In this document: positions 52,900 to 61,694 of the stretch, piece by piece
Numbering within the stretch: the first letter of the stretch is position 1
Layout of the letters: every line of letters starts with the position of its first letter
Assembly: GCF_009296025.1 (NCBI RefSeq)
Contig: NZ_CP045178.1
Coordinates: 7,564,001 to 7,628,000, forward strand
Length of the DNA stretch: 64,000 bases
Origin: Streptomyces tsukubensis
GTDB taxonomy: Bacteria > Actinomycetota > Actinomycetes > Streptomycetales > Streptomycetaceae
Direction of reading: 5' to 3'
Notes under the pieces: generated by a model
Database searches by the model: none
What the model was told of the DNA's origin: nothing
Seen by the model: the letters and a program-made list of their open reading frames with translations, nothing else
Translations under genes and position numbers: made by a program

Positions 52900-54041
52900 C
52901 CACGGAGCCCACCACGACGCCCCCCGCCGACGAGCGCAGGGACGGGGACGCCTCGATCGTCAGGAAGCTCTCCACCCTCGACCGCTACCTCGCGGTGTGG
53001 ATCCTGCTCGCCATGGCCGTCGGCCTGGGGCTGGGGCGGATGATCCCCGGGATGAACGACGCGCTGGCGAAGATCGAGGTCGGCGGGATCTCGCTGCCGA
53101 TCGCGCTCGGCCTGCTGGTCATGATGTATCCGGTGCTGGCCAAGGTCCGCTACGACAGGCTCGACACCGTCACCGGCGACCGCAGGCTGATGGTGTCCTC
53201 GCTGGTCATCAACTGGCTCGTCGGACCCGCCGTCATGTTCGCCCTGGCGTGGGTCTTCCTGCCGGACCTGCCCGAGTACCGCACGGGGCTGATCATCGTC
53301 GGCCTCGCCCGTTGCATCGCCATGGTCATCATCTGGAACGACCTCGCCTGCGGCGACCGCGAGGCCGCCGCCGTCCTGGTCGCCCTCAACTCCGTCTTCC
53401 AGGTCCTGGTCTTCGGTGTGCTGGGCTGGTTCTACCTCGACCTGCTGCCGAGGTGGCTCGGCCTCGGCGACGGACAGGGCCTCGACGTACCCGTGTGGCA
53501 CATCGCCCTCAACGTCATCGTCTTCCTCGGCGTCCCGCTGCTAGCCGGGTTCCTCACCCGCCGCATCGGCGAGAAGAGGATGGGCCGGGAGTCGTACGAG
53601 GCGAAGTTCCTGCCAAGAATCGGGCCGTGGGCGCTGTACGGGCTGCTGTTCACCATCGTCGTCCTCTTCGCTCTGCAAGGGCGGACGATCACCTCGCAGC
53701 CCCTGGACGTCGTACGCATCGCACTGCCGCTGCTGGTGTACTTCGCGATCATGTTCTTCGGGTCCTTCCTGCTCGGCAAAGCCCTGGGGCTGGCCTACGA
53801 CCGCACGGCGACCCTGGCCTTCACGGCGGCGGGCAACAACTTCGAGCTGGCCATCGCGGTCGCCATCGCCACCTTTGGTGTCACCTCAGGACAGGCGCTG
53901 TCCGGCGTCGTCGGCCCGCTCATCGAGGTCCCCGTCCTGATCGGCCTGGTCTACGTGGCGCTCGCCTGGCGAGGGAAGTTCGCCCCCGGGGCTCTCGACA
54001 CCCGAGGACCGAGGCTCTCGACAGATCGTGCCCGCAGTTGA
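52896..54041 (+). CDS. acr3: ACR3-type arsenite efflux transporter
   Basis: A 381-residue membrane protein with ten hydrophobic helices after a 25-residue polar N-terminus. Family motifs: YLAVWILLAMAVGLGLGRM, INWLVGPAVMFALAW, GLARCIAMVIIWNDLACGD carrying the conserved Cys needed for arsenite transport, and LAFTAAGNNFELAIAVAIATFG. GTG 52896 overlaps the arsR stop (GTGA). No arsenate reductase gene follows directly, although a possible flavoprotein remnant lies about 3 kb downstream. Confidence 0.95.
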   Translation: MTTEPTTTPPADERRDGDASIVRKLSTLDRYLAVWILLAMAVGLGLGRMIPGMNDALAKIEVGGISLPIALGLLVMMYPVLAKVRYDRLDTVTGDRRLMVSSLVINWLVGPAVMFALAWVFLPDLPEYRTGLIIVGLARCIAMVIIWNDLACGDREAAAVLVALNSVFQVLVFGVLGWFYLDLLPRWLGLGDGQGLDVPVWHIALNVIVFLGVPLLAGFLTRRIGEKRMGRESYEAKFLPRIGPWALYGLLFTIVVLFALQGRTITSQPLDVVRIALPLLVYFAIMFFGSFLLGKALGLAYDRTATLAFTAAGNNFELAIAVAIATFGVTSGQALSGVVGPLIEVPVLIGLVYVALAWRGKFAPGALDTRGPRLSTDRARS

Positions 54042-54089
54042 TCAGGAAGTGGCCTGAAAGCTTTCAGTGACTGTGGAACACTCCGGCGC

Positions 54090-55457
54090 ATGGGGGACCG
54101 AACAGGCAGGGGCGAGGGCCCCTCAGGTATATCGCTGCAACGCATATGGGCGCGGGGCCTCTTCGGGGGGAGCGATGGACGCGCGTTCGCGCTGTCCCCA
54201 CGGATGCGGCACGGCGTCGCCGCACTCGGGGCCTTTCTGGGAACGCTGGTCATGCTCCGGCAGGTTCTCGTGGACATCGAGGAGTGGTGGAACAACTGGG
54301 CACGCGGGGGGACTGCCGTCAGCGGGGTGCTGTTCTCGGTGGGGCTGCCCATCACCGCCGCCTTCGCCTGTTGGCTGGGCGGTTCGGACGCTCGGCAACA
54401 CACGGACTGGCTCGGCGCGACGGCCGCCCGACGGCCCCTGCCACGCGTCATGATGGCGGTGGCACCCGCCGTGCTCTGGCCACTGGGCGGCTATCTGCTC
54501 GTGGTCGCCGTAGTGGGGTTCACCCTCACGAATACCGAATCGCGGAGCTCCGCCCCGCTCGACGCCATCACCTCGGACATCGCGGTGCAGACCATGGTGG
54601 CCTGCCTCGGCCACGCGCTCGGCCGGGCCACCTCACTGCGGCTCGCGGCCCCGCTCGTCTGGCTCCTCACCGCCGGGTGCCTCAATTTCCTCGAAGACGG
54701 ACTCGTCTCCACCGCGTACCCCCAGTCGTACATCGGCCCCGGCGTGCGTGGACTCGACGAGCTGTACTTCCCCACACCGCCCAAGTGGCTCCCCTGGCTC
54801 GTCGCCGCGGCGTTCCTTGTCCTGGCCGCGGCGGCGTTGTTCCTCTGTGCCCGTCACCGGCGCCTCGCCGCACTGTGCCTGACGGTGACTGTCCCTCTTC
54901 TGATCTGGGTGGCCGCGATCTCACACACACCCGACGGCGGTGTCATCTACCGTGCGGCACCCGACCGCGTCCCACTGGAATGCACCGGCTCCAAGCCGCA
55001 CATCTGCGTAGCGGATGACACGAGTGCGCCCGTGGCGACAGACCCCGGCCCGGTGGAGGAAGTGGCCGAGCGGCTCGCCGGTGTGCCGGGCGCACCGACC
55101 CACTACGTGCTCACCTACGGGCGGAGCGACGACGGCATCGTCACGGCGGAGCCGGAGAGCGCGCGCGGCCCCGGCTGGTGGACGGTGACGATGTCGGCCG
55201 AGCAGTTCAACGAATACACCCTCTACAACATCCCCTACGCCATCGCCCAGGAACCGGATCCGGAGTGCGCGTTGTGGCACCTCGTCGCGAGCTGGGTGCT
55301 TCCGCCCCGGTTCAGGGACAAGAGTGAATCCGCTGAGGCGGCGCGTCTGGACGCCCTCTCCGGCGCGCAGCGCAGAGCGTGGCTCAGCGACTACTTCTCC
55401 GGCAACGGCTGCGTGCGGCCTCCCCAACCCTCCAACCAGGCGAAGGACGCACCGTGA
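54090..55457 (+). CDS. Polytopic membrane protein of an orphan ABC system
   Basis: A 455-residue protein of no family I recognise. Hydrophobic helices are seen at about 40-65, 75-95, 118-145, 175-205 and 230-255, then two more near 265-285; residues about 290-430 form a soluble part with Cys residues (LECTGSKPHICVADD, DPECALW, NGCVRPP), probably extracytoplasmic. The ATG at 54090 lacks a good ribosome site, and an internal start near 54204 is possible. Its stop overlaps the next gene (GTGA) and the set ends in an ATPase gene, so it is likely a channel or accessory subunit of an ABC exporter. Confidence 0.75.
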   Translation: MGDRTGRGEGPSGISLQRIWARGLFGGSDGRAFALSPRMRHGVAALGAFLGTLVMLRQVLVDIEEWWNNWARGGTAVSGVLFSVGLPITAAFACWLGGSDARQHTDWLGATAARRPLPRVMMAVAPAVLWPLGGYLLVVAVVGFTLTNTESRSSAPLDAITSDIAVQTMVACLGHALGRATSLRLAAPLVWLLTAGCLNFLEDGLVSTAYPQSYIGPGVRGLDELYFPTPPKWLPWLVAAAFLVLAAAALFLCARHRRLAALCLTVTVPLLIWVAAISHTPDGGVIYRAAPDRVPLECTGSKPHICVADDTSAPVATDPGPVEEVAERLAGVPGAPTHYVLTYGRSDDGIVTAEPESARGPGWWTVTMSAEQFNEYTLYNIPYAIAQEPDPECALWHLVASWVLPPRFRDKSESAEAARLDALSGAQRRAWLSDYFSGNGCVRPPQPSNQAKDAP

Positions 55458-56143
55458 CCACCCGCCTTCGGCTTTCGCCGCGTACCGTGTTCCGGCGGCG
55501 TCCGGCCCTGCCCCCCTGGATGTCCGCATCCCAACTCCTGCGCGTGCCCTGGCTCCTGGCGGTCCTCGCGGTGTGTGCGGTCAGCGTGCTCCTCGCACGT
55601 CAGCACGGTGTCACCACCTTGCTGCCGGTGCTGTTGACCGCCTCTCCCGTCCTGCCTCTGTTGTGCGTGGCGGGAAGTTACGCGGGGCGGGCCGACCCCT
55701 TCGCCGAGGTGTCCCGTACGACCCCGACGGGCAATCTGCGACTGCTCCTGATCCGCACAGGACAGGTACTCCTGCTCTGTGTGCCGCTCCTCACCGGCGT
55801 CGCGGCACTTCTGCCCACGAGCGGCTCGACCCCCGGGGCGGCCGCCTGGCTTCTGCCCGGCCTGGCCCTCACCGCCCTCACACTGGTCTGCGGTTCGTAC
55901 ATCGGCTGCTGGCCTGCCGCCTTGATCGTCATGACCGCCTGGATGCTCGGTGTCGCCTCAGTGGCCCAGGTGCTCAGCGAGGGCTCCAGACGGAAAGAGC
56001 CCTTCCTGCAACTGCTCCCCGAGGTGGTGAACAAGCTCATCGGTGAATCCCAGCAGATGTGGTGGGCCCTCGCGGGAGGGCTCCTGACCTGGCTGCTGAC
56101 AGAGCGACGTCATTCCTTCAACCGGCCGGGAGGCCGCCGATGA
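55454..56143 (+). CDS. ABC-2-like membrane protein
   Basis: A 229-residue protein with about six hydrophobic helices (LLRVPWLLAVLAVCAVSVLLA, TTLLPVLLTASPVLPLLCVAG, TGQVLLLCVPLLTGVAALL, WLLPGLALTALTLVCGSYIG, AALIVMTAWMLGVASVAQVL, MWWALAGGLLTWLLT). The loop GSYAGRADPFAEVSRTTPTG is polar and probably cytosolic. Coupled by overlaps to the genes on both sides. No specific family recognised; role as exporter membrane subunit inferred from the neighbouring ATPase. Confidence 0.8.
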   Translation: MTTRLRLSPRTVFRRRPALPPWMSASQLLRVPWLLAVLAVCAVSVLLARQHGVTTLLPVLLTASPVLPLLCVAGSYAGRADPFAEVSRTTPTGNLRLLLIRTGQVLLLCVPLLTGVAALLPTSGSTPGAAAWLLPGLALTALTLVCGSYIGCWPAALIVMTAWMLGVASVAQVLSEGSRRKEPFLQLLPEVVNKLIGESQQMWWALAGGLLTWLLTERRHSFNRPGGRR

Positions 56144-56850
56144 TCCATACATCCCGGATGTCCGTCCGTATCCGCAGGACGCTCGTCATCGACACGGTCG
56201 ACCTCGATCTCGGTCCCGGGGTACACGCCGTGCTCGGCTCCAATGGTTCGGGCAAGACGACGCTGCTCCGCACGCTCGCCACGGCGACCGCTCACTCGGA
56301 GGGGACGCTGCGGCTGCTCGACCGCGACCCCGTAGGCTCCTCGCTGCGGGAGATCCGGCGTCGACTGGGCTATCTGCCGCAGAGTTTCGGCCTCTACCGC
56401 GGTTACACGGTCCGTGAGTTCCTCGGCTACGCGGCCTGGCTCAAGGAGATGCCCGGCCGCCGCATCCCCGCAGCCGTGGAGGAGGCAGCCGAACGTACCG
56501 GCCTCATGAACCGCATCGACGCCAAGATCCGTACGCTGTCCGGCGGGACGAGGCAGCGTGTCGGCATCGCGCAAGCCATCGTCAACGAACCGCGACTGCT
56601 GATCCTCGACGAACCGGACGTCGGGCTCGACGCCGAGAGCCGTGCGGACTTTCTGTCACTACTGGGGTACCTCGCCGAGGCCAGCTGCGTAGTGATCTCC
56701 ACGCACATGCCCCAAGAGGTCCATGACGCCTTCTCAACCGCCACCGTGCTGGACAGAGGGAAAGTCGCCTTTCACGGCAGTCCCGTCGAAGCGGCCGCCT
56801 ACCGGCAACAGAGCGCCGCCCCGCGGAGGTCCATGCGCCCCAGCGGCTGA
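56140..56850 (+). CDS. ABC transporter ATPase
   Basis: A 236-residue single nucleotide-binding domain. Walker A GSNGSGKTT, Q-loop GYLPQSFGLYRGYTVREFLGY, signature LSGGTRQRVGIAQAI, Walker B LLILDEPDVGLD and the switch STHMPQE. It resembles ATPases of ABC-2 exporters. ATG 56140 overlaps the stop of the preceding membrane protein gene. Substrate unknown. Confidence 0.93.
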   Translation: MIHTSRMSVRIRRTLVIDTVDLDLGPGVHAVLGSNGSGKTTLLRTLATATAHSEGTLRLLDRDPVGSSLREIRRRLGYLPQSFGLYRGYTVREFLGYAAWLKEMPGRRIPAAVEEAAERTGLMNRIDAKIRTLSGGTRQRVGIAQAIVNEPRLLILDEPDVGLDAESRADFLSLLGYLAEASCVVISTHMPQEVHDAFSTATVLDRGKVAFHGSPVEAAAYRQQSAAPRRSMRPSG

Positions 56851-56996
56851 CGCCACCGGCTGCCGGTGCCCGATCGGTGGATGATCCCGTTGATCACCTG
56901 CCGGTGGGCCCTCCACCGGCCGCGGCGACCGTTGCTTGTGGGGAGCGGCGGCTCCAGAGCCCCTCGCTGCGCTCGCCACTCCGACTCCCACTTTCG

Positions 56997-57020
56997 TTAC
57001 GCTACGGTTGCGTAGCGTAA
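56997..57020. promoter_or_regulatory. TetR-type operator candidate, 10-bp perfect inverted repeat
   Basis: Arms TTACGCTACG and CGTAGCGTAA around GTTG. Form and length suit a TetR-family operator, but no tetR gene lies nearby. Confidence 0.65.
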
Positions 57021-57202
57021 GTAACCCGGAACGGGGCCGGCGGCAAATATCATCGTGCTCACCGTATTCCTCCCCGGCCTCGGCCCCCTCGACCACCTCC
57101 GCCTCGGCCCGGACGAGCGTCTGCGGGCCCCGACCGCCCCGGCCCCGCTCATCGGCCCCGACCAGTACCCTGCGGGATCGTCCCCCATGGCCACGGAAGC
57201 TC

Positions 57203-57355
57203 TCCCACCCGGAGGCCGGGCTCCACCCGGTCGGCATGAAGTCGTACGGCCGCGCCCCCACGTTCCTTGCCGCGACCGGCTACGAGCAGGTGCGCTCCCT
57301 GGCCCTCGCCCTCGCCGTCGATGTGGCACTGCGGGCGGTCGCTGCGGGGGCGTGA
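57203..57355 (+). pseudogene. C-terminal remnant of a flavin-dependent oxidoreductase
   Basis: The frame ending at 57355 reads SHPEAGLHPVGMKSYGRAP then TFLAATGYEQVRSLALALAVD. This resembles the C-terminal part of NAD(P)/FAD-dependent monooxygenases often found in actinomycete arsenic clusters, from memory. Upstream sequence in the same frame is not recognisable protein and no start is seen, so only a fragment remains. Moderate certainty. Confidence 0.5.
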
Positions 57356-57515
57356 CCGACCCCGACCTCGACGCGGCGGGGCCACGGCCGGGGGAAAGGG
57401 CGGGGCACGGCGCACGGTGCCCGCACGTGCGGGGGAGGCCCGGCGACGGGGCGCGCGTGCCTCCTCCGGCAGCTCCGGGTTCGCGCCCGCGTCCCGCGCG
57501 CGGCACTCTTGAGAC

Positions 57516-58379
57516 ATGCCCGAGCTGCCCGAGGTCGAGGCCCTCAAGGACTTCCTCGACGAACACCTCGCCGACCGTACGATCGCACGGGTCCTGCCCG
57601 TCGCCTTCCACGTACTGAAGACCTACGACCCGCCCGTCACCGCGCTCGAAGGGCGCGAGGTCACCGGGGTGACACGACACGGGAAGTTCCTCGACCTGAG
57701 CACGGCGGACGGGCCGCATCTCGTCACCCATCTCGCGCGGGCGGGGTGGGTGCGTTGGCAGGACAAGCTCCCGGACGCGCCGCCCAGGCCGGGAAAGGGA
57801 CCGCTCGCGCTGCGGGTGGCGCTGGACACGGGGGAGGGGTTCGACCTCACCGAGGCGGGCACCCAGAAACGGCTCGCCGTCTACGTGGTGCGCGACCCCG
57901 CCGACGTTCCCGGCATCGCGAGACTCGGCCCCGACCCGCTGGCCGACGGCTTCGACCGTGACGCGTTCGCCGCCCTCCTGGCGGGGGAGCGGCGCCGCCT
58001 CAAGGGAGCTCTGCGCGACCAGAGCCTCATCGCGGGCATCGGCAACGCCTACAGCGACGAAATCCTGCACGCCGCCAAGATGTCCCCCTTCAAGATCACC
58101 AACACCCTCTCGGACGAGGAGACGACAGCACTCCACACCGCGATGCGCGAGACCTTGAAGGGGGCGGTGGAACGCTCCCGGGGCACGGCGGCGGGCCGCC
58201 TCAAGGCCGAGAAGAAGACCGGGCTGCGCGTGCACGGCCGCACCGGGGAACCCTGCCCTGTCTGCGGCGACACCATCCGTGAGGTGTCCTTCGCCGACTC
58301 CTCGCTCCAGTACTGCCCCACCTGCCAGACGGGCGGCAAACCCCTCGCCGACCGCAGACTCTCCCGCCTGCTGAAGTGA
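57516..58379 (+). CDS. Fpg/Nei-family DNA glycosylase
   Basis: A 287-residue base-excision repair enzyme. Processing the initiator Met exposes the catalytic Pro of MPELPEVEALKDF with Glu next to it. The core has LVTHLARAGWVRW, LKGALRDQSLIAGIGNAYSDEILHAAKMSP (helix-two-turn-helix) and the C-terminal zinc finger CPVCG ... CPTCQTGG. The finger ends TGGKPLADRR rather than the GRSTFFC tail of classical Fpg, so it may be a Nei2-like actinobacterial branch. Normal length; single gene. Confidence 0.94.
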   Translation: MPELPEVEALKDFLDEHLADRTIARVLPVAFHVLKTYDPPVTALEGREVTGVTRHGKFLDLSTADGPHLVTHLARAGWVRWQDKLPDAPPRPGKGPLALRVALDTGEGFDLTEAGTQKRLAVYVVRDPADVPGIARLGPDPLADGFDRDAFAALLAGERRRLKGALRDQSLIAGIGNAYSDEILHAAKMSPFKITNTLSDEETTALHTAMRETLKGAVERSRGTAAGRLKAEKKTGLRVHGRTGEPCPVCGDTIREVSFADSSLQYCPTCQTGGKPLADRRLSRLLK

Positions 58380-58536
58380 CGCCGCCGTCGGGGCGGCGCC
58401 GCTGAGGTGGCGCGGAGCAGGCCGCCGCACAAGGTGGAAACCGCCGAGGTGGCGCCGCCGAAGTGAACTGCCGAATCGGCGATCGGCCGACCCGATCCCC
58501 GGTCCCCCCACGGGACAGCCCGTAGACTCCACCGGC

Positions 58537-59298
58537 ATGCTGCGCGCACTGGCTGTCGACGACGAGGAACCGGCACTCGCCGAACTGCTCTACCTCCTGC
58601 GGGCCGACCCTCGGGTGGGCAGCGCGGAGGGCGCCACGGACGCCACCGAGGCGCTGCGCCGCATCGGCCACGCGCTCGACGCGGGACCCGACAGCGAGGA
58701 ACGCTTCGACGTACTGTTCCTCGACATCCAGATGGCCGGCCTCACCGGGCTCGACGTGGCCAGACTCCTCGCCGGTTTCGCCCGCCCGCCGCTGATCGTC
58801 TTCGTCACCGCCCACGAGGGCTTCGCCGTACGGGCCTTCGACCTCAAGGCGGTCGACTACGTACTGAAGCCGGTGCGCAGGGAACGTCTCGCGGAGGCGG
58901 TACGCCGGGTCGTCGAGCAGGACAGGGCCCGCGACCACCAGTGGCCCGCCCCGCCCACCACGGCCTCGGACCACATCCCCGTCGAACTCGGCGGTGTGAC
59001 ACGGCTGGTGGCGGTCGCCGACATCGCGTACGCGGAGGCCCAGGGCGACTACGCGCGGCTGCACACCGAGGAGGGCAGCCACCTCGTGCGCGTCCCGCTC
59101 TCCACCCTGGAGGAGCGCTGGCAGCCGCACGGCTTCGTGCGGATCCACCGCCGCCACCTCGTCGCCCTGCACCGAGTCGACGAACTGCGGCTCGACGGCG
59201 GCGGGATGAGCGTACGCATCGGCGACGCGGAACTGGCGGTGAGCCGCCGCCACGCCAGCCGGCTGCGGGAACTCCTGGTCCGGCAGGCCGGCGGCTGA
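58537..59298 (+). CDS. LytTR-family response regulator
   Basis: A 253-residue regulator. Receiver domain: LAVDDEEPALAELLYLL, phospho-acceptor Asp 63 in LFLDIQMAG, conserved Thr in FVTAHEGFAVRAFDLKAVDYVLKPV. The C-terminal LytTR DNA-binding domain (about 150-250) contains VAVADIAYAEAQGDYARLHTEEG, FVRIHRRHLVALHRV and LAVSRRHASRLRELL. It should pair with the LytS-type kinase at 61695 and control the DUF485-symporter pair. A palindromic mobile element begins immediately after its stop codon, which is part of the element's target duplication. Confidence 0.95.
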   Translation: MLRALAVDDEEPALAELLYLLRADPRVGSAEGATDATEALRRIGHALDAGPDSEERFDVLFLDIQMAGLTGLDVARLLAGFARPPLIVFVTAHEGFAVRAFDLKAVDYVLKPVRRERLAEAVRRVVEQDRARDHQWPAPPTTASDHIPVELGGVTRLVAVADIAYAEAQGDYARLHTEEGSHLVRVPLSTLEERWQPHGFVRIHRRHLVALHRVDELRLDGGGMSVRIGDAELAVSRRHASRLRELLVRQAGG

Positions 59299-59463
59299 GG
59301 GGTCCTTGCAATAGGGGCGCCCGAGCCGCGGGGGCCGGCACCGCACCTCGCGGCGTTGCCGAAAAGCCCTGGTAGCTCCGCTACGAGGGCTCTCCGGCGC
59401 CTTGCGACGCACGGCACCGGCCCCCGCGGCCTGATCGGACTCCCCTATCGCAAGGACCCCTGA
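59296..59463. mobile_element. 162-bp palindromic MITE-like element, copy 2, with TGA target duplication
   Basis: Element 59299-59460, flanked by TGA on both sides (59296-59298 and 59461-59463). Same 19-bp ends and length as the copy at 31214; three base differences. The left TGA is the stop codon of the response regulator gene, so insertion regenerated the stop exactly. The long hairpin may act as a terminator between the regulator and its target genes. Confidence 0.88.
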
Positions 59464-59566
59464 GAGGCCGTCCGGCCGGAGGCGGCCCCCTCGCCTGCGA
59501 ACCTCAGGACCGTGCGACACCCTCGACCCCTTCCGTCCCGGCGCACACGTTGCGTACACTCCGGCC

Positions 59567-60025
59567 GTGTCCGCAGAGCCAGCGCCCCGCCGCGAGGTCG
59601 TGACGGGCGAGCCCAGGACGGTGCGCAGGCTGCCGGGGCACCGTACGCAGTCGGAGATCGACGAGCAGACCACGCTCGGCGCGGCCTACGTACGGTCCCT
59701 CATGCGTGGTCAGCTCCGCGCCGGCCTCGCCGCGTTCGCGGTGCTCGCCCTGCCCGTCGTCACCCTGCCGCTCTTCTTCGGCGCGCTGCACAACGCCACC
59801 GTCGTCTGGGTGGTACTCGGCTTCGCCTGCTACCCCGTCCTCGTCCTCATCGCCTGGGCCTACGTCCGCCGCGCCGAACGCAACGAGCGCGACTTCGCCC
59901 GCCTCGTGCGGGGCGCGGAGAACACCCACACCGACCACGGCAGGCCCTCGTACCAGGACGGCCGCCACCCCGGCCCCGCCGCCCACGACTTCGGCCCCGC
60001 CCCCGGCGACCCCGGTCCGCGGTGA
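59567..60025 (+). CDS. DUF485-like membrane protein (symporter partner)
   Basis: A 152-residue protein with two membrane helices (RAGLAAFAVLALPVVTLPLFFGAL and ATVVWVVLGFACYPVLVLIAWAYV) and the family-like ERNERDFARLV after helix 2. DUF485 genes such as yjcH commonly sit directly before acetate-permease genes. Its stop overlaps the symporter GTG (GTGA). The C-terminal 45 residues are polar and His/Pro/Gly rich. Confidence 0.85.
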   Translation: MSAEPAPRREVVTGEPRTVRRLPGHRTQSEIDEQTTLGAAYVRSLMRGQLRAGLAAFAVLALPVVTLPLFFGALHNATVVWVVLGFACYPVLVLIAWAYVRRAERNERDFARLVRGAENTHTDHGRPSYQDGRHPGPAAHDFGPAPGDPGPR

Positions 60026-61638
60026 ATCAGGCGTACGCGATCCCCGCCGTCGCCGCGGTCGTGCTCGCCACGGTCCTCATCGGCGGATTCGGGCTGCGGA
60101 TATCCCGGACCACCTCCGACTTCTACGTGGCCTCGCGCACCGTCGGGCCGGGGCTCAACGCCGCGGCGATCAGCGGCGAATACCTCTCCGCCGCCTCGTT
60201 CCTCGGCGTCGCCGGGCTGCTGCTCGTACACGGCCCCGACATGCTCTGGTACCCGGTCGGTTACACCGCCGGCTATCTGGTCCTGCTGGTCTTCGTCGCC
60301 GCACCACTGCGCCGCTCCGGCGCCTACACCCTCCCCGACTTCGCCGAGGGGCGCCTCGAATCACGCGCGGTACGCCAGGTCGTGAGCGTCTTCGTGGTCG
60401 GCGCGGGCTGGCTCTACCTCGTCCCCCAACTCCAGGGCGCGGGACTGACCCTCCAGATCCTGACCGGCGCGCCCCGCTGGTTCGGCGGCGCCCTCGTCGC
60501 CGTCGTCGTCATCCTGGCCGTCGCCGCGGGCGGCATGCGCAGCATCACCTTCGTCCAGGCCTTCCAGTACTGGCTCAAACTCACCGCGCTGCTGGTGCCC
60601 GCCTTTTTCCTGCTGCTCGCCTGGCACGGCGACGGCGGTGTACGCCCCCACTTCCCGCCCGCCTCGGAGGTGCCGTGGAGCGGTGCGGGCACCGGGCAGC
60701 CGGTCGCCACCAGCCGCGCCGACCACCCGCTCTACGCGACCTACGGGCTGATCGTCGCCACCTTCCTCGGCACGATGGGCCTGCCGCACGTCGTGGTCCG
60801 CTTCTACACCAGCCCCGACGGCCGCACCGCCCGGCGGACCACCGTCGTGGTGCTGGCCCTGATCGGCGCCTTCTACCTGCTGCCTCCGCTCTACGGCTGG
60901 CTCGGCACGCTGTACGCCCCCGATCTGACCGGGACACAGGACGCGGACGCCGCCGTACTCCTCCTGCCGGGCCGTGTCGTCGGCGGGCTCGGCGGCGACC
61001 TCCTCGGCGCCCTCGTGGCGGGCGGGGCCTTCGCGGCCTTCCTCTCCACCGCCTCAGGACTCACCATGGCCGTCACGGGCGTGCTCACCCAGGACGTCCT
61101 GCCGTCGCGCGGGGTACGCCACTTCAGGCTGGGAGCCGTTCTCTCGGTGACCGTGCCGCTCGGGGGCACCCTGCTGGTCAGCGGCATACCCGTGGCGGAC
61201 GCCGTGGGCATGGCGTTCGCCGTCTCCGCCTCGTCGTTCTGCCCGCTGCTCGTGCTCGGCATCTGGTGGCGCGGACTCACCCCGCCCGGTGTCCTCGCGG
61301 GGCTGCTGCTCGGTGGTGGGTCCGCGCTCGTCGCCGTCACCCTGACCTTCGCCGATGTCGTCGGCCACGGATGGGCCCACACCCTGCTCGCCTGGCCGGC
61401 CCTCTGGTCCGTGCCCGTCGGGTTCCTCGCCATGATCCTCGTCTCGCTCGCGACACCGGGCAGCGTCCCCCCGCACACCAGCGCCACCATGACACGTCTG
61501 CACCTGCCCGAATCGCTGACGGGTGGCGGGATCGGCGCGGAAACCCGCGGCGCGACCGGTGGGGGAGACGGCGGCGGAAGCGATCGGGGAAACGGCGGCG
61601 CGCCCGGCGCCGGAAGCGGTGGGGGAACCGGCACCTGA
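60022..61638 (+). CDS. Sodium:solute symporter (SSS family, monocarboxylate/acetate type)
   Basis: A 538-residue, about 13-helix transporter. ISRTTSDFYVASRTVGPGLNAAAISGEYLSAASFLGVAG and GYTAGYLVLLVFVAAPLRRSGAYTLPDF are typical of ActP/MctC-like members, with GTMGLPHVVVRFYTSPDGRTAR and AFAAFLSTASGLTMAVTGVLTQDV in the core. The last 40 residues are Gly-rich and disordered. Probably takes up acetate, pyruvate or a similar acid with Na+; coupling to DUF485 and the LytS/LytT genes supports this. Confidence 0.93.
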   Translation: MNQAYAIPAVAAVVLATVLIGGFGLRISRTTSDFYVASRTVGPGLNAAAISGEYLSAASFLGVAGLLLVHGPDMLWYPVGYTAGYLVLLVFVAAPLRRSGAYTLPDFAEGRLESRAVRQVVSVFVVGAGWLYLVPQLQGAGLTLQILTGAPRWFGGALVAVVVILAVAAGGMRSITFVQAFQYWLKLTALLVPAFFLLLAWHGDGGVRPHFPPASEVPWSGAGTGQPVATSRADHPLYATYGLIVATFLGTMGLPHVVVRFYTSPDGRTARRTTVVVLALIGAFYLLPPLYGWLGTLYAPDLTGTQDADAAVLLLPGRVVGGLGGDLLGALVAGGAFAAFLSTASGLTMAVTGVLTQDVLPSRGVRHFRLGAVLSVTVPLGGTLLVSGIPVADAVGMAFAVSASSFCPLLVLGIWWRGLTPPGVLAGLLLGGGSALVAVTLTFADVVGHGWAHTLLAWPALWSVPVGFLAMILVSLATPGSVPPHTSATMTRLHLPESLTGGGIGAETRGATGGGDGGGSDRGNGGAPGAGSGGGTGT

Positions 61639-61694
61639 ACCGGCGCCGGAACCGATGGCGCCCGTCCGGCGCCCACGTCAGGAAAGGACCACCC

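Larger units (their letters stand above)
56851..57515. other. Intergenic region with a TetR-like inverted repeat and a gene remnant
   Basis: A 665-bp gap holding the inverted repeat at 56997-57020 and the flavoprotein remnant at 57203-57355. No intact gene is supported. Confidence 0.6.
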
